DNA of 64,000 nucleotides from Pontibacter pudoricolor (GCF_010092985.1 NZ_CP048106.1:1054001-1118000); one strand, 5' to 3'; shown: positions 44,624 to 54,807, counted from the stretch's first letter. Made by a program: numbers and translations. Notes: a model not told the origin generated them from the letters alone.

Positions 44624-46039
44624 TTAACCGCGACCGTGCATCATATACATCAGCTTACGTGTAAGTGCTATCAGGATTAGACCTGCCAGAATCACAAATC
44701 CGCCTATAGTAGCGAAAATGGTCATGGCACCAAGTTCTTCAACATAAGATGCAATGTAACCACCTGCGATCTGGGCAATAAATGGAGCCAGGAACCAAAC
44801 ACCCATCAGCATTGAAACCAATGTTACAGGCGCCAGGCGCGTTACCATTGAAAGACCGATTGGAGAAAGACAAAGCTCACCGATAGTGTGGAAGAAATAA
44901 GTAGCGATCAACCAGGCAAGGCTCGCTTTTATAGTTGCATCTTCAACGCCACCACGCTCCATAACAGCTCCCACCATAAAGAAGAAACCAACGCCAAGCA
45001 GGATCATACCCATACCCATTTTAGTTGGGATGCTTAAGTCTTTTCCGCGCTTGGCCAGGAATAACCAAAGCTGAGCTGTTAGAGGGGCAAACATTACAAT
45101 GAACAATGGGTTAACCGACTGGAACCAGGAAGTTGGGATCAGGTAACCAAAAACTTCACGATCGATGTATTTATCAGTATAAACTGTAAGCGAGCTACCT
45201 GCCTGCTCAAAACCTGCCCAGAAGAAAATAACGAAAATCGATATAATGAAGATAACCGATACTCGGTCGATCTCCTCTTTCGTAAGCTTATCCGCTTTTT
45301 TAGGCTGTCCGGTCGCTTCGTCAGTTTCTGCTTTTACAGGTTTTAAACCTAGGTCGCCAAGTAGTTTCGGACCTAAGGTATTAAATACGAGCTGGCCGAT
45401 AACCATACCGATACCGGCAGCTAAGAAACCATACTGGAAACCATAGTTAGTCACCGTCTCAACACCATTCACTACAGCTTTAGTGGCAAAATAATCTTCG
45501 GCAAGGTAACCGCACACCAACGGAGCAAAAAAAGCACCAATGTTAATGCCCATATAGAAGATGGTAAACGCTGAGTCGCGGCGTGGGTCGCCCTGCGCAT
45601 ACAGGTTACCAACTATAGAAGAAATATTAGGTTTGAAGAAACCATTACCTATAATTAAGAGTAACAGCCCAAGGTAGGTCATCTCCACTCCTATGTATGG
45701 CGTAGAGAACAAACTGAACTGGCCAAGTGCCATCAGCACACCACCTATCAGGATGGCACGGCGGTGACCAATAAATTTATCGGCCAACCAACCACCTATA
45801 ATAGGCGTAAAATATACGAAACCGGTAAAGTAACCATAAATTAACGCTGCATCTGCTACACTGTAGCCCAAACCGCCTTCTAGGGCAGTTTTTGTAAGAT
45901 ATAGCATTAAAAGGCCACGCATCCCGTAGTAGCTGAAGCGCTCCCATAACTCTGTAAAGAATAACAGGTACAGCCCTTTGGGATGCTTCAGATTTTCTTT
46001 ATCCGCCGCAGCATTAGGGTGTTGTAGGTTAACAGACAT
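44624..46039 (-). CDS. POT-family proton-coupled di/tripeptide transporter
   Basis: 471 residues, about 12-14 membrane helices. Family marks: the ExxER motif as FFTELWERFSYYGMRGLLMLYL (about 30-50), DKFIGHRRAILIGGVLMALGQ (MFS loop motif), GNGFFKPNISSIVGNLYAQGDPRRDSAFTIFYMGINIGAF (PTR2 signature), FWAGFEQAGSSL and SPIGLSMVTRLAP. Imports small peptides with protons across the inner membrane. Divergent from pckA. Confidence 0.93.
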   Translation of the reverse strand: MSVNLQHPNAAADKENLKHPKGLYLLFFTELWERFSYYGMRGLLMLYLTKTALEGGLGYSVADAALIYGYFTGFVYFTPIIGGWLADKFIGHRRAILIGGVLMALGQFSLFSTPYIGVEMTYLGLLLLIIGNGFFKPNISSIVGNLYAQGDPRRDSAFTIFYMGINIGAFFAPLVCGYLAEDYFATKAVVNGVETVTNYGFQYGFLAAGIGMVIGQLVFNTLGPKLLGDLGLKPVKAETDEATGQPKKADKLTKEEIDRVSVIFIISIFVIFFWAGFEQAGSSLTVYTDKYIDREVFGYLIPTSWFQSVNPLFIVMFAPLTAQLWLFLAKRGKDLSIPTKMGMGMILLGVGFFFMVGAVMERGGVEDATIKASLAWLIATYFFHTIGELCLSPIGLSMVTRLAPVTLVSMLMGVWFLAPFIAQIAGGYIASYVEELGAMTIFATIGGFVILAGLILIALTRKLMYMMHGRG

Positions 46040-46207
46040 AGATTTAGATTAGTTGATTGTTAGGTTAAATAGTAAACTTAAGCATACGAAGAAGGTAAAT
46101 ATATTAGTTTACGTACAAACTGACAAATATTTTACGTTATATAGTATATGTGTTATATCAGTGTTATTATAAATTACCGAACCATTACTTAGATATATTA
46201 TTTTTCA

Positions 46208-46215
46208 TATTTTTG
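46208..46215 (+). promoter_or_regulatory. TAnnTTTG -7 box of pckA
   Basis: TATTTTTG, 55 bases before the ATG, in an AT-rich 230-base divergent gap; no second box recognised. Confidence 0.4.
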
Positions 46216-46270
46216 TCTCATAATTAGTTATTAAACATCACCTTATTTTAATAAACCCAATAAATTTCAA

Positions 46271-47887
46271 ATGAAAGAATCTGGACATAAATCTAATGCA
46301 GTAGGTTTAGACAGCTTAGGTATTAAAGAGGCGAAAGAAGTGCTTTGGAACCTGAGTCCGGCTGAGCTGGTAGAAGAGGCCATTAAAAATGGCGAAGGTG
46401 CCCTTACTGATACCGGCGCATTGATGTGCGATACAGGTAAATTTACCGGTCGTTCCCCAAAAGACCGCTTCGTAGTGAAAGACGCCAAAACAGAAAACTC
46501 TGTTTGGTGGGGCGATATCAACATTGCATTTTCCCCAGAAAAATTCGACCAGTTACAAGCTAAAATGGTTGATTTCCTGAAGGATAAGAAGCTTTACGTA
46601 CGTGATGCCTATGCCGGAGCGCATCCTGATTACCGCTTAAACCTCCGTATAGTTAACACACAGGCATGGCAGAACCTTTTCTGTAACAACATGTTCCTGC
46701 GTTTAACTGAAGATGAGTTAGCAAACCACACGCCTGAGTTTACCATTATCTGCGCTCCTGAGTTCCAGGCTGATCCGGAAGTAGATGGTACACGCCAGCC
46801 AAACTTCGCGATCATCAACTTTACGAAGAACATGATCCTGATTGGTGGTACTGGTTACGCCGGCGAAATGAAGAAAGGTATTTTCGGCGTGCTGAACTAT
46901 ATCCTGCCGCACGAAAAAGATACGCTTTCGATGCACTGCTCTGCCAACGTTGGTAAAGATGGTGACACTGCTATCTTCTTCGGTCTGTCAGGTACAGGTA
47001 AAACTACCCTGTCTGCTGACCCTAACCGTGGCCTGATCGGTGACGATGAGCATGGCTGGGCCGCTGACAGCGTATTTAACTTTGAAGGCGGTTGCTATGC
47101 AAAAGTTATTGACCTGACAAGAGAAAAAGAGCCGCAGATCTGGGATGCTATTAAATTCGGATCTATAGTTGAAAACACGCGTTTTTACGAAGGAACACGT
47201 ACCGTTGATTATACAAACAGCTCAGTAACAGAAAACACACGTACTGCTTATCCGATCAACCACATCGATAATGCAGTTGAGCCTTCAAGAGCTGATATCC
47301 CTAAAAATATCTTCTTCCTGACAGCTGATGCTTTTGGCGTACTGCCTCCGATCTCAAAACTGAATGCCAGCCAGGCGATGTATCACTTTATTTCAGGGTA
47401 CACAGCTAAAGTTGCTGGTACAGAGGTTGGCATTACGGAACCGCAAACTACGTTCTCTGCCTGCTTTGGTGCTGCATTCCTGCCACTGCACCCAACCAAG
47501 TATGCTGAAATGCTTGGTAAAAAGATGGAAGAGAATAACGTAAATGTATGGCTGATTAACACAGGCTGGACCGGTGGCCCTTATGGCATTGGTTCGCGCA
47601 TGAAACTGCCATACACACGTGCCATGATCACGGCTGCCCTTAACGGCGAACTGAACGATGTAAGCTTTACAAAGCACCCTGTGTTTGGTATTGAGATGCC
47701 GGACAGCTGCCCTAACGTACCTGCCGAGATCCTGAACCCACGTAACACCTGGGCCAACAAAGAAGAGTATGATGCGAAAGCTACTGATCTGGCTGTTAAA
47801 TTCGTGAAGAACTTTACGAAGTACGCAAGCTATGCGAACGCTGAAATATTAGCGGGTGCACCTCAGGTTGAAGTTGCTATCGACTAA
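46271..47887 (+). CDS. pckA: Phosphoenolpyruvate carboxykinase (ATP)
   Basis: Turns oxaloacetate and ATP into PEP for gluconeogenesis. 538 residues. TGKFTGRSPKDRFVV, LYVRDAYAGAHPDYRLNLRIVNTQAWQNLFCNNMFLR, P-loop FFGLSGTGKTTLSADPNR (about 236-253), DDEHGW, NFEGGCYAKVIDLTREKEPQIW and GYTAKVAGTE, LINTGWTGGPYGIGSRMKL. ATP type, as in Bacteroidota and E. coli. Isolated gene with promoter and terminator. Confidence 0.98.
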   Translation: MKESGHKSNAVGLDSLGIKEAKEVLWNLSPAELVEEAIKNGEGALTDTGALMCDTGKFTGRSPKDRFVVKDAKTENSVWWGDINIAFSPEKFDQLQAKMVDFLKDKKLYVRDAYAGAHPDYRLNLRIVNTQAWQNLFCNNMFLRLTEDELANHTPEFTIICAPEFQADPEVDGTRQPNFAIINFTKNMILIGGTGYAGEMKKGIFGVLNYILPHEKDTLSMHCSANVGKDGDTAIFFGLSGTGKTTLSADPNRGLIGDDEHGWAADSVFNFEGGCYAKVIDLTREKEPQIWDAIKFGSIVENTRFYEGTRTVDYTNSSVTENTRTAYPINHIDNAVEPSRADIPKNIFFLTADAFGVLPPISKLNASQAMYHFISGYTAKVAGTEVGITEPQTTFSACFGAAFLPLHPTKYAEMLGKKMEENNVNVWLINTGWTGGPYGIGSRMKLPYTRAMITAALNGELNDVSFTKHPVFGIEMPDSCPNVPAEILNPRNTWANKEEYDAKATDLAVKFVKNFTKYASYANAEILAGAPQVEVAID

Positions 47888-47903
47888 TTATACCAATCTG
47901 CAT

Positions 47904-47936
47904 AAAAGCCCCGTAGCCTAAAGCTTCGGGGCTTTT
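47904..47936 (+). terminator. pckA terminator
   Basis: AAAAGCCCCG (47904-47913) pairs with CGGGGCTTTT (47927-47936). Confidence 0.88.
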
Positions 47937-47985
47937 ATATTTTATTACCTGCATCAGCATTAAAACTATAGTTTCGTATAGTTAC

Positions 47986-47993
47986 TATATTTG
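47986..47993 (+). promoter_or_regulatory. TAnnTTTG -7 box upstream of rsmE
   Basis: TATATTTG, about 90 bases before the rsmE GTG; two AACTATAGTT copies (47964, 48032) flank it. Confidence 0.4.
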
Positions 47994-48082
47994 TTTGATA
48001 AACTATAGCTGACAATTACAAACTACCTGTAAACTATAGTTAATTTAAAATGCAGCAATCAACAATTTAACAATTAAAAAAA

Positions 48083-48802
48083 GTGCACCTGTTCTATACA
48101 CCGGTTATCACCACAGAATTTTACACCTTGAGCGAGGAAGAGTCGAAGCACTGCACACGCGTATTGCGTCTCCATCAGGGCGATACAGTATACCTGGTAG
48201 ATGGTGTAGGCGGACTTTACACAGCTATAATTCAGGATGCAAACCCTAAAAAGTGCCAGTTGCAGATCATCGATAAACAGATCGAGTATGGCAAGCTGCC
48301 TTATGTTTCGCATATCGCGGTGGCGCCTACCAAGAATATAGAGCGCATGGAATGGTTTGTGGAGAAAGCGGTAGAGATCGGCGTCAGCGAAATCACCTTT
48401 CTGTTGTGTGAGCATTCGGAGCGTCGCCAATTGCGCCTGGACAGGCTGGAAAAAATTGCGATCAGCGCCATGAAGCAATCTCAGAAAGGATACCTGCCAT
48501 TACTTCATGACCTCACTCCTTTTCATAAGTTTGTGCAGCAGGCGCATCACGACCGTACGTTTATAGCTCACTTAGAAGAAGATGCCACTAAACCAATCAA
48601 GGATTACTTTAAAGTAGACAAGCCACACTGTATCATGATCGGGCCAGAAGGAGACTTCTCTACGGATGAAATAAGAGCTGCTTATGAAGCTGGTATCCGG
48701 CCTGTTACCCTTGGCGAAAGCAGGCTTCGTACTGAGACAGCTGCGCTTGTGGCCTGCCATACGTTACAAGTGCTGCATGAGATTTATTCTGCGTTAGACT
48801 AA
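48083..48802 (+). CDS. rsmE: 16S rRNA (uracil-1498-N3)-methyltransferase
   Basis: 239 residues, GTG start chosen because MHLFYTPVITTEFYTLSEEE is the family N-terminus. PUA-like N-terminal domain, then a SPOUT methyltransferase with knot motifs CIMIGPEGDFSTDEIRAAYEAG and VTLGESRLRTETAALVACHTLQ. Modifies the small ribosomal subunit in the cytoplasm. Next gene 19 bases downstream. Confidence 0.95.
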   Translation: MHLFYTPVITTEFYTLSEEESKHCTRVLRLHQGDTVYLVDGVGGLYTAIIQDANPKKCQLQIIDKQIEYGKLPYVSHIAVAPTKNIERMEWFVEKAVEIGVSEITFLLCEHSERRQLRLDRLEKIAISAMKQSQKGYLPLLHDLTPFHKFVQQAHHDRTFIAHLEEDATKPIKDYFKVDKPHCIMIGPEGDFSTDEIRAAYEAGIRPVTLGESRLRTETAALVACHTLQVLHEIYSALD

Positions 48803-48821
48803 CAAACAATAAACTATAGAA

Positions 48822-49493
48822 ATGAAACAAATCCTGCTCCTGTTTTTTTTGCTTCTTATAGTTACGCCACTGGCGGCACAGCGCTATAGTTTAAAAATTG
48901 CCAAGCTTAAATATAACGGAGGCGGCGACTGGTATGCCAACAAAACATCCCTGCCTAATCTTATAAAGTTCTGCAACCAGAACCTGAACATGAACATAAA
49001 GCCGGACGAAGATGTGGTCGAGGTTGGCAACCCGGAACTATACAGCTATCCGTTCGTGCACATGACGGGGCATGGGAATGTGGTTTTCTCTGATGCTGAT
49101 GCTCAAAACCTCCGGAACTACCTGACTAGTGGCGGCTTCCTGCACATCGACGACAACTATGGCCTGGATAAATACATCCGGAAAGAAATGAAAAAGGTGT
49201 TCCCGGAATCTGATTTTATAGAGTTACCGTTCGATCATCCGATTTACAGGCAGAAATATACTTTTAAGAATGGACTGCCTAAAATACATGAACACGACAA
49301 TAAGCCTCCACAAGGATTTGGCATTATTTATAAAGGCAGATTAGTTTGTTTCTATAGTTACGAAACCGACCTGGGCAATGGCTGGGAAGATGCTGAAGTA
49401 CATAACGATCCCGAAAACAAACGGCGGGAGGCCTTACAAATGGGCGCTAACATTTTAACGTTTGCCTTAACCCAGGGCAGCGGACTACAATGA
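48822..49493 (+). CDS. DUF4159 exported protein
   Basis: 223 residues, signal peptide (MKQILLLFFLLLIVTPLAA). DUF4159 body: IAKLKYNGGGDWYANKTSLPNLIKFCNQNLNMNI, YPFVHMTGHGNVVFSDADAQNLRNYLTSGGFLHIDDNYGLDKYIRKEMKKVFPE and the EHDNKPPQGFGIIYKGRLVCFYSYETDLGNGWED end. A GATase-like Rossmann fold is likely. Function unknown; DUF4159 genes usually lie in gliding/MoxR-type gene sets, which is not seen here. Confidence 0.85.
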   Translation: MKQILLLFFLLLIVTPLAAQRYSLKIAKLKYNGGGDWYANKTSLPNLIKFCNQNLNMNIKPDEDVVEVGNPELYSYPFVHMTGHGNVVFSDADAQNLRNYLTSGGFLHIDDNYGLDKYIRKEMKKVFPESDFIELPFDHPIYRQKYTFKNGLPKIHEHDNKPPQGFGIIYKGRLVCFYSYETDLGNGWEDAEVHNDPENKRREALQMGANILTFALTQGSGLQ

Positions 49494-49596
49494 TTGAATT
49501 TTGAATAATTGAATGAATGGATTGATCAGAACTGTAATTTATAAAAGTTGTCTGTTTTGAAGACCCTTATTCCATCTAACAAACAACAATAAACAA

Positions 49597-50097
49597 TTAA
49601 TACTTTCTGTTAAAGATCTCTGATAAAACAAAAGCATCACGCGCTGTTGTTGGGTTACGAAGGATAGACGGATCAAATTTACGGAGCGCTATTTTCGGCT
49701 TTATCTCATAGTGTTCAAATACAGATTTTCTTTCCATCTGAGGGCGGTTAGCTATAGTTCTTTCCAGCGAAACTGCAGCCGGGGCCTGATGCTCATACTT
49801 ACTAACCCTTGGAGCTTCTACAGTCTGGGCTTGCTTAACAGGCTTTTCATATACTACCTCTCTGGTTTGAGCTTTTGCCTGTTCCATTTTAGGCTGTAAT
49901 TCGCGCAGAATATCCTCAAAAGAAGTTACAGGCACTGCAGGGTTGCGCTGTGGTTGCGGGCGCTCAACAGGCGGCTCATTCTCATCACGGAACTTCTTAG
50001 GCTGGGTATTATCTTCCTTAAAATATTTCCTGAAAAAGCTGAACAGGAAATAGCCAACTGCCAGCAATATGTAAAATATGACCTTAAAATCTTCCAT
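49597..50097 (-). CDS. Hypothetical membrane-anchored protein
   Basis: 166 residues. One N-terminal membrane helix (VIFYILLAVGYFLFSFF) followed by a basic/proline-rich cytoplasmic stretch (KYFKEDNTQPKKFRDENEPP, PQPQRNPAVP), then charged helices and a final TTARDAFVLSEIFNRKY that looks conserved. No family recognised. Divergent from smc, convergent with DUF4159. Confidence 0.6.
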   Translation of the reverse strand: MEDFKVIFYILLAVGYFLFSFFRKYFKEDNTQPKKFRDENEPPVERPQPQRNPAVPVTSFEDILRELQPKMEQAKAQTREVVYEKPVKQAQTVEAPRVSKYEHQAPAAVSLERTIANRPQMERKSVFEHYEIKPKIALRKFDPSILRNPTTARDAFVLSEIFNRKY

Positions 50098-50235
50098 CTG
50101 ATCGTCGTATTACCAAATATAGCAATTTTATAGTATAAATCCTGCTTCGCTAAATCAATCCCTTGCAAACTATAGAATTAATAAAAACTATAGTTTAATC
50201 CACCTATTGTCTGTCTTAGATACGGGAAATAGTCT

Positions 50236-50243
50236 TATTTTTG
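50236..50243 (+). promoter_or_regulatory. TAnnTTTG -7 box of smc
   Basis: TATTTTTG 32 bases before the smc ATG. Confidence 0.45.
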
Positions 50244-50275
50244 AGATTAGAATTCAGAATTTCTGCTTTTAGCGA

Positions 50276-53200
50276 ATGCAAGTATCAAGATTAGAAATCA
50301 AAGGCTTCAAGAGTTTCGGCGACCGTGTGGTCATAAACTTCGACGAAGGGATAACAGGGATTGTTGGGCCAAACGGCTGCGGAAAATCGAACGTGGTAGA
50401 TGCTATCCGTTGGGTACTGGGTGAACAGAAAACCCGAAACCTGCGCTCCGACAAAATGGAGAACGTGATATTTAACGGTTCCAAGACCCGCAAGCCGGTG
50501 CAGATGGCCGAAGTATCCATCACCTTCGATAATAACCGTGGCGTTCTTCCTACCGAATATTCGCAGGTTACGGTTACCCGTCGTTATCACCGCTCCGGCG
50601 ACAGCGAATACCTGTTGAATGGTGTTCCCTGCCGCCTGAAAGACATCAACGAACTTTTCCTGGACACTGGTATTGGGTCGGATAGTTATGCGATCATCGA
50701 ACTAAAGATGGTGGACGAGATCCTTAACGATAAGGAAAACTCTCGCCGGTTGTTGTTCGAGGAAGCCGCCGGTATCTCTAAGTTCCGGGTACGTAAAAAG
50801 CAGACCCTTAAAAAGCTGGAAGAAACTGATGCCGATTTGGAGCGCGTGGAAGACGTGTTGTTCGAGATCGGCAAGAACATGAAAACGCTGGAAAGGCAAG
50901 CGAAACAAGCTATTAAGTATTTCCAGTTAAAGGATGACTATAAAAAGCATAGTTTAGAGTTTGCGCGCCGCAACATAAGCCAGTACCAACAAACGATGGA
51001 GCGCCTGGAGCAGGATGTGCAGCGTGAAACAGCTCTTAAAGAAGATTATGTTGGTGCTGTAACAGAAGCTGAAGATGCCATTGCTGACCAGAAAGAAGAA
51101 CTGAACCGCACCCAGGAACAGCTTGGCGAAATGCAGAAAACCATGCAGGTACAAACTGCCAAGTTGCGCCAACTGGAGAATGATATCAAATTAAAGGCGG
51201 AACGCAGCACCTATCTGAAAGAGCGTATTACACAACTGCGCCAGCAAATCAGCCAGGATTCGTCGAATGTAGAGCACATACAGGAAAGTATCGGGCAACT
51301 GCGCGATGAACTGGAAGCGGTACAGGAACAGTTTGGCACTGCCGAAAAGCAGGTTAAAACCCTGAAAGACGAATTACAGGAAGCCAATGAACAGAAACAG
51401 ACCTTACAGGATTCTTTTCAGGATCTGAGCCTGCAGCACCGCGATAAGCAAAATGCCGTTTTCCAGCACCACAAACAACTGGAAATTAGCAATGTGCAGA
51501 TACAAAGTATAGTTGCCGACCTGGACCGCATGGAACAGCAGCAGCTGACGGCTGATGAAGATGCCCAGCTTCTGGCTGAACAGCTTCTGGAAGCGCAGGA
51601 GTTGCTTGAAAACACCACATCAGAATTAGTAAGCCTGCAGGCCAAAGAAGAAACGCTGTTGCAGAACATCGAAAAAACGGAACAGGATATCGAAGGGCTG
51701 AAAGAGCAGCTTGTTGACCTGAATCGTACCCGCGACGCGAAGCAAAACCAGTACAACCTGACAAGATCGCTGGTCGAGAATATGGAAGGTTTTCCAGAGG
51801 CGATCAAGTTTCTGGCGCAGTCCGGCGACTGGCCAAAGCCAGCCCCGCTCCTTTCGGATATAATCGTTTGTGAGCCTGACTATAAAGGCCTTATAGAAAG
51901 CTACCTGGAGCCTTACATGAACTTCTTTGTAGTGGATGATCTGCAGGATGCCCTGGATGCCGTGGAGTTGCTGAAGAGCCAGAATAAGGGTCGCGCGAAC
52001 TTCATTATCCTTTCGGAGATAGAGGAACTGGAGCCAACCGGCACTTACTCTGAAGGTGATCTGAAAGCCGCCTACGAAGTTGTGAAAGCTGATAAGAAGT
52101 ATAGCGAGTTGCTGAAGTACATGTTAAACAATGTGTATATCAGTGATGACGTGGATCTGTATGATACAGACTATAAAACAATTCTGCTGAAGGATGGGTC
52201 CGCTATTAAAAAGCCCTTGAGCTTATCGGGTGGCTCTGTGGGCGTGCTGGATGGAAACCGTTTAGGTCGTAAGCAGAACCTGGAAACGCTGGCGAAGGAA
52301 GTAGAAGAACTGATCAGGCAAACAGATATTCTGCAGAGCCGTGTAAATGCGCAGCAACAGATCCTGCTGAACTATAAAGGGGAATCGCAGAAAGAGCGTA
52401 TTAAGGAGCTTGAGCGTGAAACAGCCAAACAGCAACAGGAACTGCTAACGATACGCATCAGACATGAACAGCATCAGCAGAACCGCCACAACTATACCCA
52501 GAAAAAAGAAGAACTGCTGCAACGCAAAGATGAGCTGAGCAGACTTTACCTGGAGATGTCGCCGGTAGCGGAAACAGACCAGCAGGACCTGAAGCGTCTG
52601 GAAGAAGAACTTGCTGTTTATACGTCGCAATTAAATCGTCAGCAGGAACAGATCGCTGTAATAAATGGGATGTATAACCAGGAGAACATTCAGTTCCACC
52701 AGCTCAAAAACCGCTTCGCCAGTTTGCAGCAGGAGATCAGCTACAAGCAGAAAACGGTTGAGACAAACCAGGAGCGCATCGAAGGTCTGAAGCAGGAAAT
52801 GACCAAAGCCGAAGAAGAAATAACTATAGCTAATGCTTTTATTGATGAGAACGAAGCTATAGTTGAGCAGATGACCGAGGCCCGCCGCGAGTTTGGCTAT
52901 GAACTGGAAGAAATCGAAAAGAAATACTTTACGCTGCGCGGTGAGTTAGATGAGAAGGACAAAATGATCCGTGAGTTACAGCGCAAACGACAGAACGCCG
53001 ATGAACTGTTGATGCGCATGCAGCAGGCCCTGAACGACACGAAGATCAAACTGGTATCAGTGCAGGAGCGTCTGGCCGTAGAGTTTAACATCGAAACAAA
53101 TGATCTTAATCTGCCTGCCGACGATACGATAGAAATGCCAACCGAAGAGCTGAGCAACTATATTTCCGGAATACGCAGTACGATCGATAAGATGGGCCCT

Positions 53201-53797
53201 GTGAACGCGATGGCTGCCGAGGCTTACGTAGAGATAGAAGAACGGAATAACTTCATCACAACACAGCGCAACGACCTTGTAAACGCCAAGAATACCCTGA
53301 TCGAAACTATAAACGAGATCGACACGGTCGCGAAAGAGAAATTCCTGGAGTCGTTCAATGAAATAAAGGGCAACTTTATTCGCGTGTTCCGCAGCCTGTT
53401 TACCGACGAAGATAACTGCGACCTGGTGATTACGGACCCAAGCAATCCGCTGGAATCAAAGATCGAGATCATGGCGCAGCCAAAAGGAAAGCGACCGTTA
53501 ACTATAAACCAGCTATCCGGAGGTGAGAAAACGCTTACGGCTATTTCGTTGCTGTTTGCGATTTACCTGCTCAAGCCTGCGCCTTTCTGTATCTTCGATG
53601 AAGTGGATGCCCCGCTCGATGATGCCAACATCGACAAGTTCAACAACATTATCCGTACGTTCTCGAACGAGTCGCAGTTTATAGTTGTAACGCACAACAA
53701 GCGTACTATGGCTTCTACAGACGTGATGTATGGTATTACCATGATCGAGGCCGGTATTTCAAGGGTTATTCCGGTTGATTTAAGGCAGAATGCGTAA
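50276..53797 (+). CDS. smc: Chromosome segregation protein SMC
   Basis: Chromosome organisation ATPase. 1173 residues. Head: MQVSRLEIKGFKSFGDRV, Walker A VGPNGCGKSNVVDAIRWVLGEQ (about 30-51). Long coiled coils (about 170-500 and 670-1000, Gln/Glu/Lys/Leu rich), hinge near 510-650 (FPEAIKFLAQSG to PLSLSGGSVGVLDGNRLG). C-terminal head: signature QLSGGEKTLTAISLLFAIYLLKPAPFCIFDEVDAPLDDANI (about 1077-1118). ScpA/B not in this window. The TAA stop overlaps an AACTATAGTT palindrome (53797-53806). Confidence 0.98.
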   Translation: MQVSRLEIKGFKSFGDRVVINFDEGITGIVGPNGCGKSNVVDAIRWVLGEQKTRNLRSDKMENVIFNGSKTRKPVQMAEVSITFDNNRGVLPTEYSQVTVTRRYHRSGDSEYLLNGVPCRLKDINELFLDTGIGSDSYAIIELKMVDEILNDKENSRRLLFEEAAGISKFRVRKKQTLKKLEETDADLERVEDVLFEIGKNMKTLERQAKQAIKYFQLKDDYKKHSLEFARRNISQYQQTMERLEQDVQRETALKEDYVGAVTEAEDAIADQKEELNRTQEQLGEMQKTMQVQTAKLRQLENDIKLKAERSTYLKERITQLRQQISQDSSNVEHIQESIGQLRDELEAVQEQFGTAEKQVKTLKDELQEANEQKQTLQDSFQDLSLQHRDKQNAVFQHHKQLEISNVQIQSIVADLDRMEQQQLTADEDAQLLAEQLLEAQELLENTTSELVSLQAKEETLLQNIEKTEQDIEGLKEQLVDLNRTRDAKQNQYNLTRSLVENMEGFPEAIKFLAQSGDWPKPAPLLSDIIVCEPDYKGLIESYLEPYMNFFVVDDLQDALDAVELLKSQNKGRANFIILSEIEELEPTGTYSEGDLKAAYEVVKADKKYSELLKYMLNNVYISDDVDLYDTDYKTILLKDGSAIKKPLSLSGGSVGVLDGNRLGRKQNLETLAKEVEELIRQTDILQSRVNAQQQILLNYKGESQKERIKELERETAKQQQELLTIRIRHEQHQQNRHNYTQKKEELLQRKDELSRLYLEMSPVAETDQQDLKRLEEELAVYTSQLNRQQEQIAVINGMYNQENIQFHQLKNRFASLQQEISYKQKTVETNQERIEGLKQEMTKAEEEITIANAFIDENEAIVEQMTEARREFGYELEEIEKKYFTLRGELDEKDKMIRELQRKRQNADELLMRMQQALNDTKIKLVSVQERLAVEFNIETNDLNLPADDTIEMPTEELSNYISGIRSTIDKMGPVNAMAAEAYVEIEERNNFITTQRNDLVNAKNTLIETINEIDTVAKEKFLESFNEIKGNFIRVFRSLFTDEDNCDLVITDPSNPLESKIEIMAQPKGKRPLTINQLSGGEKTLTAISLLFAIYLLKPAPFCIFDEVDAPLDDANIDKFNNIIRTFSNESQFIVVTHNKRTMASTDVMYGITMIEAGISRVIPVDLRQNA

Positions 53798-53819
53798 ACT
53801 ATAGTTTACCTATAAAACG

Positions 53820-53854
53820 AAAGGCTCCTGAACTATAGTTCGGGAGCCTTTTTT
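53820..53854 (+). terminator. smc terminator with the palindrome as its tip
   Basis: GGCTCC (53823-53828) pairs with GGAGCC (53843-53848), enclosing GAACTATAGTTC (53830-53841), which is itself self-complementary, then T run. The dispersed palindrome forms the apex. Confidence 0.85.
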
Positions 53855-53872
53855 ATGCATCAACTATAGTTT

Positions 53873-54223
53873 CTAAACTATAGCATCGATCTCTTTCTGC
53901 AATTTCCTGGGCAACTTAGCTTTTACCAAACTATAGCTCTGCTTAACATAAGTTTCCCACTCAGTATCTGTTAGTCCGCCCCACTCCTGCACGTTTACCC
54001 ATTTGTTGCGGGCCATGTACGGAGCCGGTATAACGAGTGGCCGGGCTACCATTTCATCAAACTGTTCATCAGTCACTTTAAACGAAACGGAATGTGGTGC
54101 ATCTATACTGGTCACGCAGAACATCTTCTCACCTACCAGGAAGCAAAGGTCAGCGCCCCACTTAATGTCCTCTGTTACACCAGGCATAGCAAGGCATAAT
54201 TCACGTAATGCTTCTATATTCAC
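53873..54223 (-). CDS. YjbR/MmcQ-family protein (second of two)
   Basis: 116 residues: MNIEALRELCLAMPGVTEDIKWG, LVGEKMFCVTS, FKVTDEQFDEMVARPLVIPAPYMARNKWVNVQEWGGLTDTEWETYVKQSY. CyaY-like YjbR fold. Related to 14067 but only in family pattern, so an old paralog rather than a recent copy. Downstream of the acyltransferase gene on the same strand (32-base gap, with a purine-rich leader). Confidence 0.87.
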   Translation of the reverse strand: MNIEALRELCLAMPGVTEDIKWGADLCFLVGEKMFCVTSIDAPHSVSFKVTDEQFDEMVARPLVIPAPYMARNKWVNVQEWGGLTDTEWETYVKQSYSLVKAKLPRKLQKEIDAIV

Positions 54224-54255
54224 TTTCTAACTTCTAAACTTTCCAACTTTCTAAC

Positions 54256-54807
54256 TTACCTTACTCCCTGCTCAGGATATTTGCCTTGCTTGGTTCTGTA
54301 GAAGGCCATTATCTTTTCCAGATCAGCCTCAATATCTCCTGTTGGATAAATGGTAGGGCCGACTCCTGCTTCTTTCTTAGCATAGTCTAAATAACCTAAA
54401 ACGATAGGTACGCCTGCTCCCTCTGCCACGTAATAAAAGCCGCGTCTCCAGCGAGGCTGATATTTGCGAGTGCCTTCCGGAGTTACCATTACACACATAT
54501 CTCCGGGGGTTTCTTTAAATATCCGGATCATGGCATCAACCATTCTGGTATTCTTCGATCTGTCGATTGGAAGTGCCCCCATTGAACGGAGCAAACCGCC
54601 AAACGGGAATCGCATAAATTCCTTTTTTATGGTATAGCGTATAGGAGCATCCATCAGGTAAAAAGCCGCACGGGCATAAACAAAGTCCCAGTTACTGGTG
54701 TGGGGTGCAGCGATCATTACGCAACGGCGGTTTTCAGGTGTAAGGTTGCCGTTCAGTTTCCAGCCGGAAACTTTAAAGAGAAGTTTAGATAAAAATTTTG
54801 CGATCAT
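54256..54807 (-). CDS. Lysophospholipid acyltransferase family (PlsC-like)
   Basis: 183 residues. HX4D motif as HTSNWD in MIAAPHTSNWDFVYARAAFY (about 35-40), glycerol-phosphate-site-like KKEFMRFPFGGLLRSMGALPIDR, and VTPEGTRKYQPRWRRGFYYVAEGAGVPIVLGYLDY (EGTR block near 110). Membrane-associated acyl transfer; which lipid is unclear (glycerophospholipid or ornithine-type lipid). Confidence 0.88.
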   Translation of the reverse strand: MIAKFLSKLLFKVSGWKLNGNLTPENRRCVMIAAPHTSNWDFVYARAAFYLMDAPIRYTIKKEFMRFPFGGLLRSMGALPIDRSKNTRMVDAMIRIFKETPGDMCVMVTPEGTRKYQPRWRRGFYYVAEGAGVPIVLGYLDYAKKEAGVGPTIYPTGDIEADLEKIMAFYRTKQGKYPEQGVR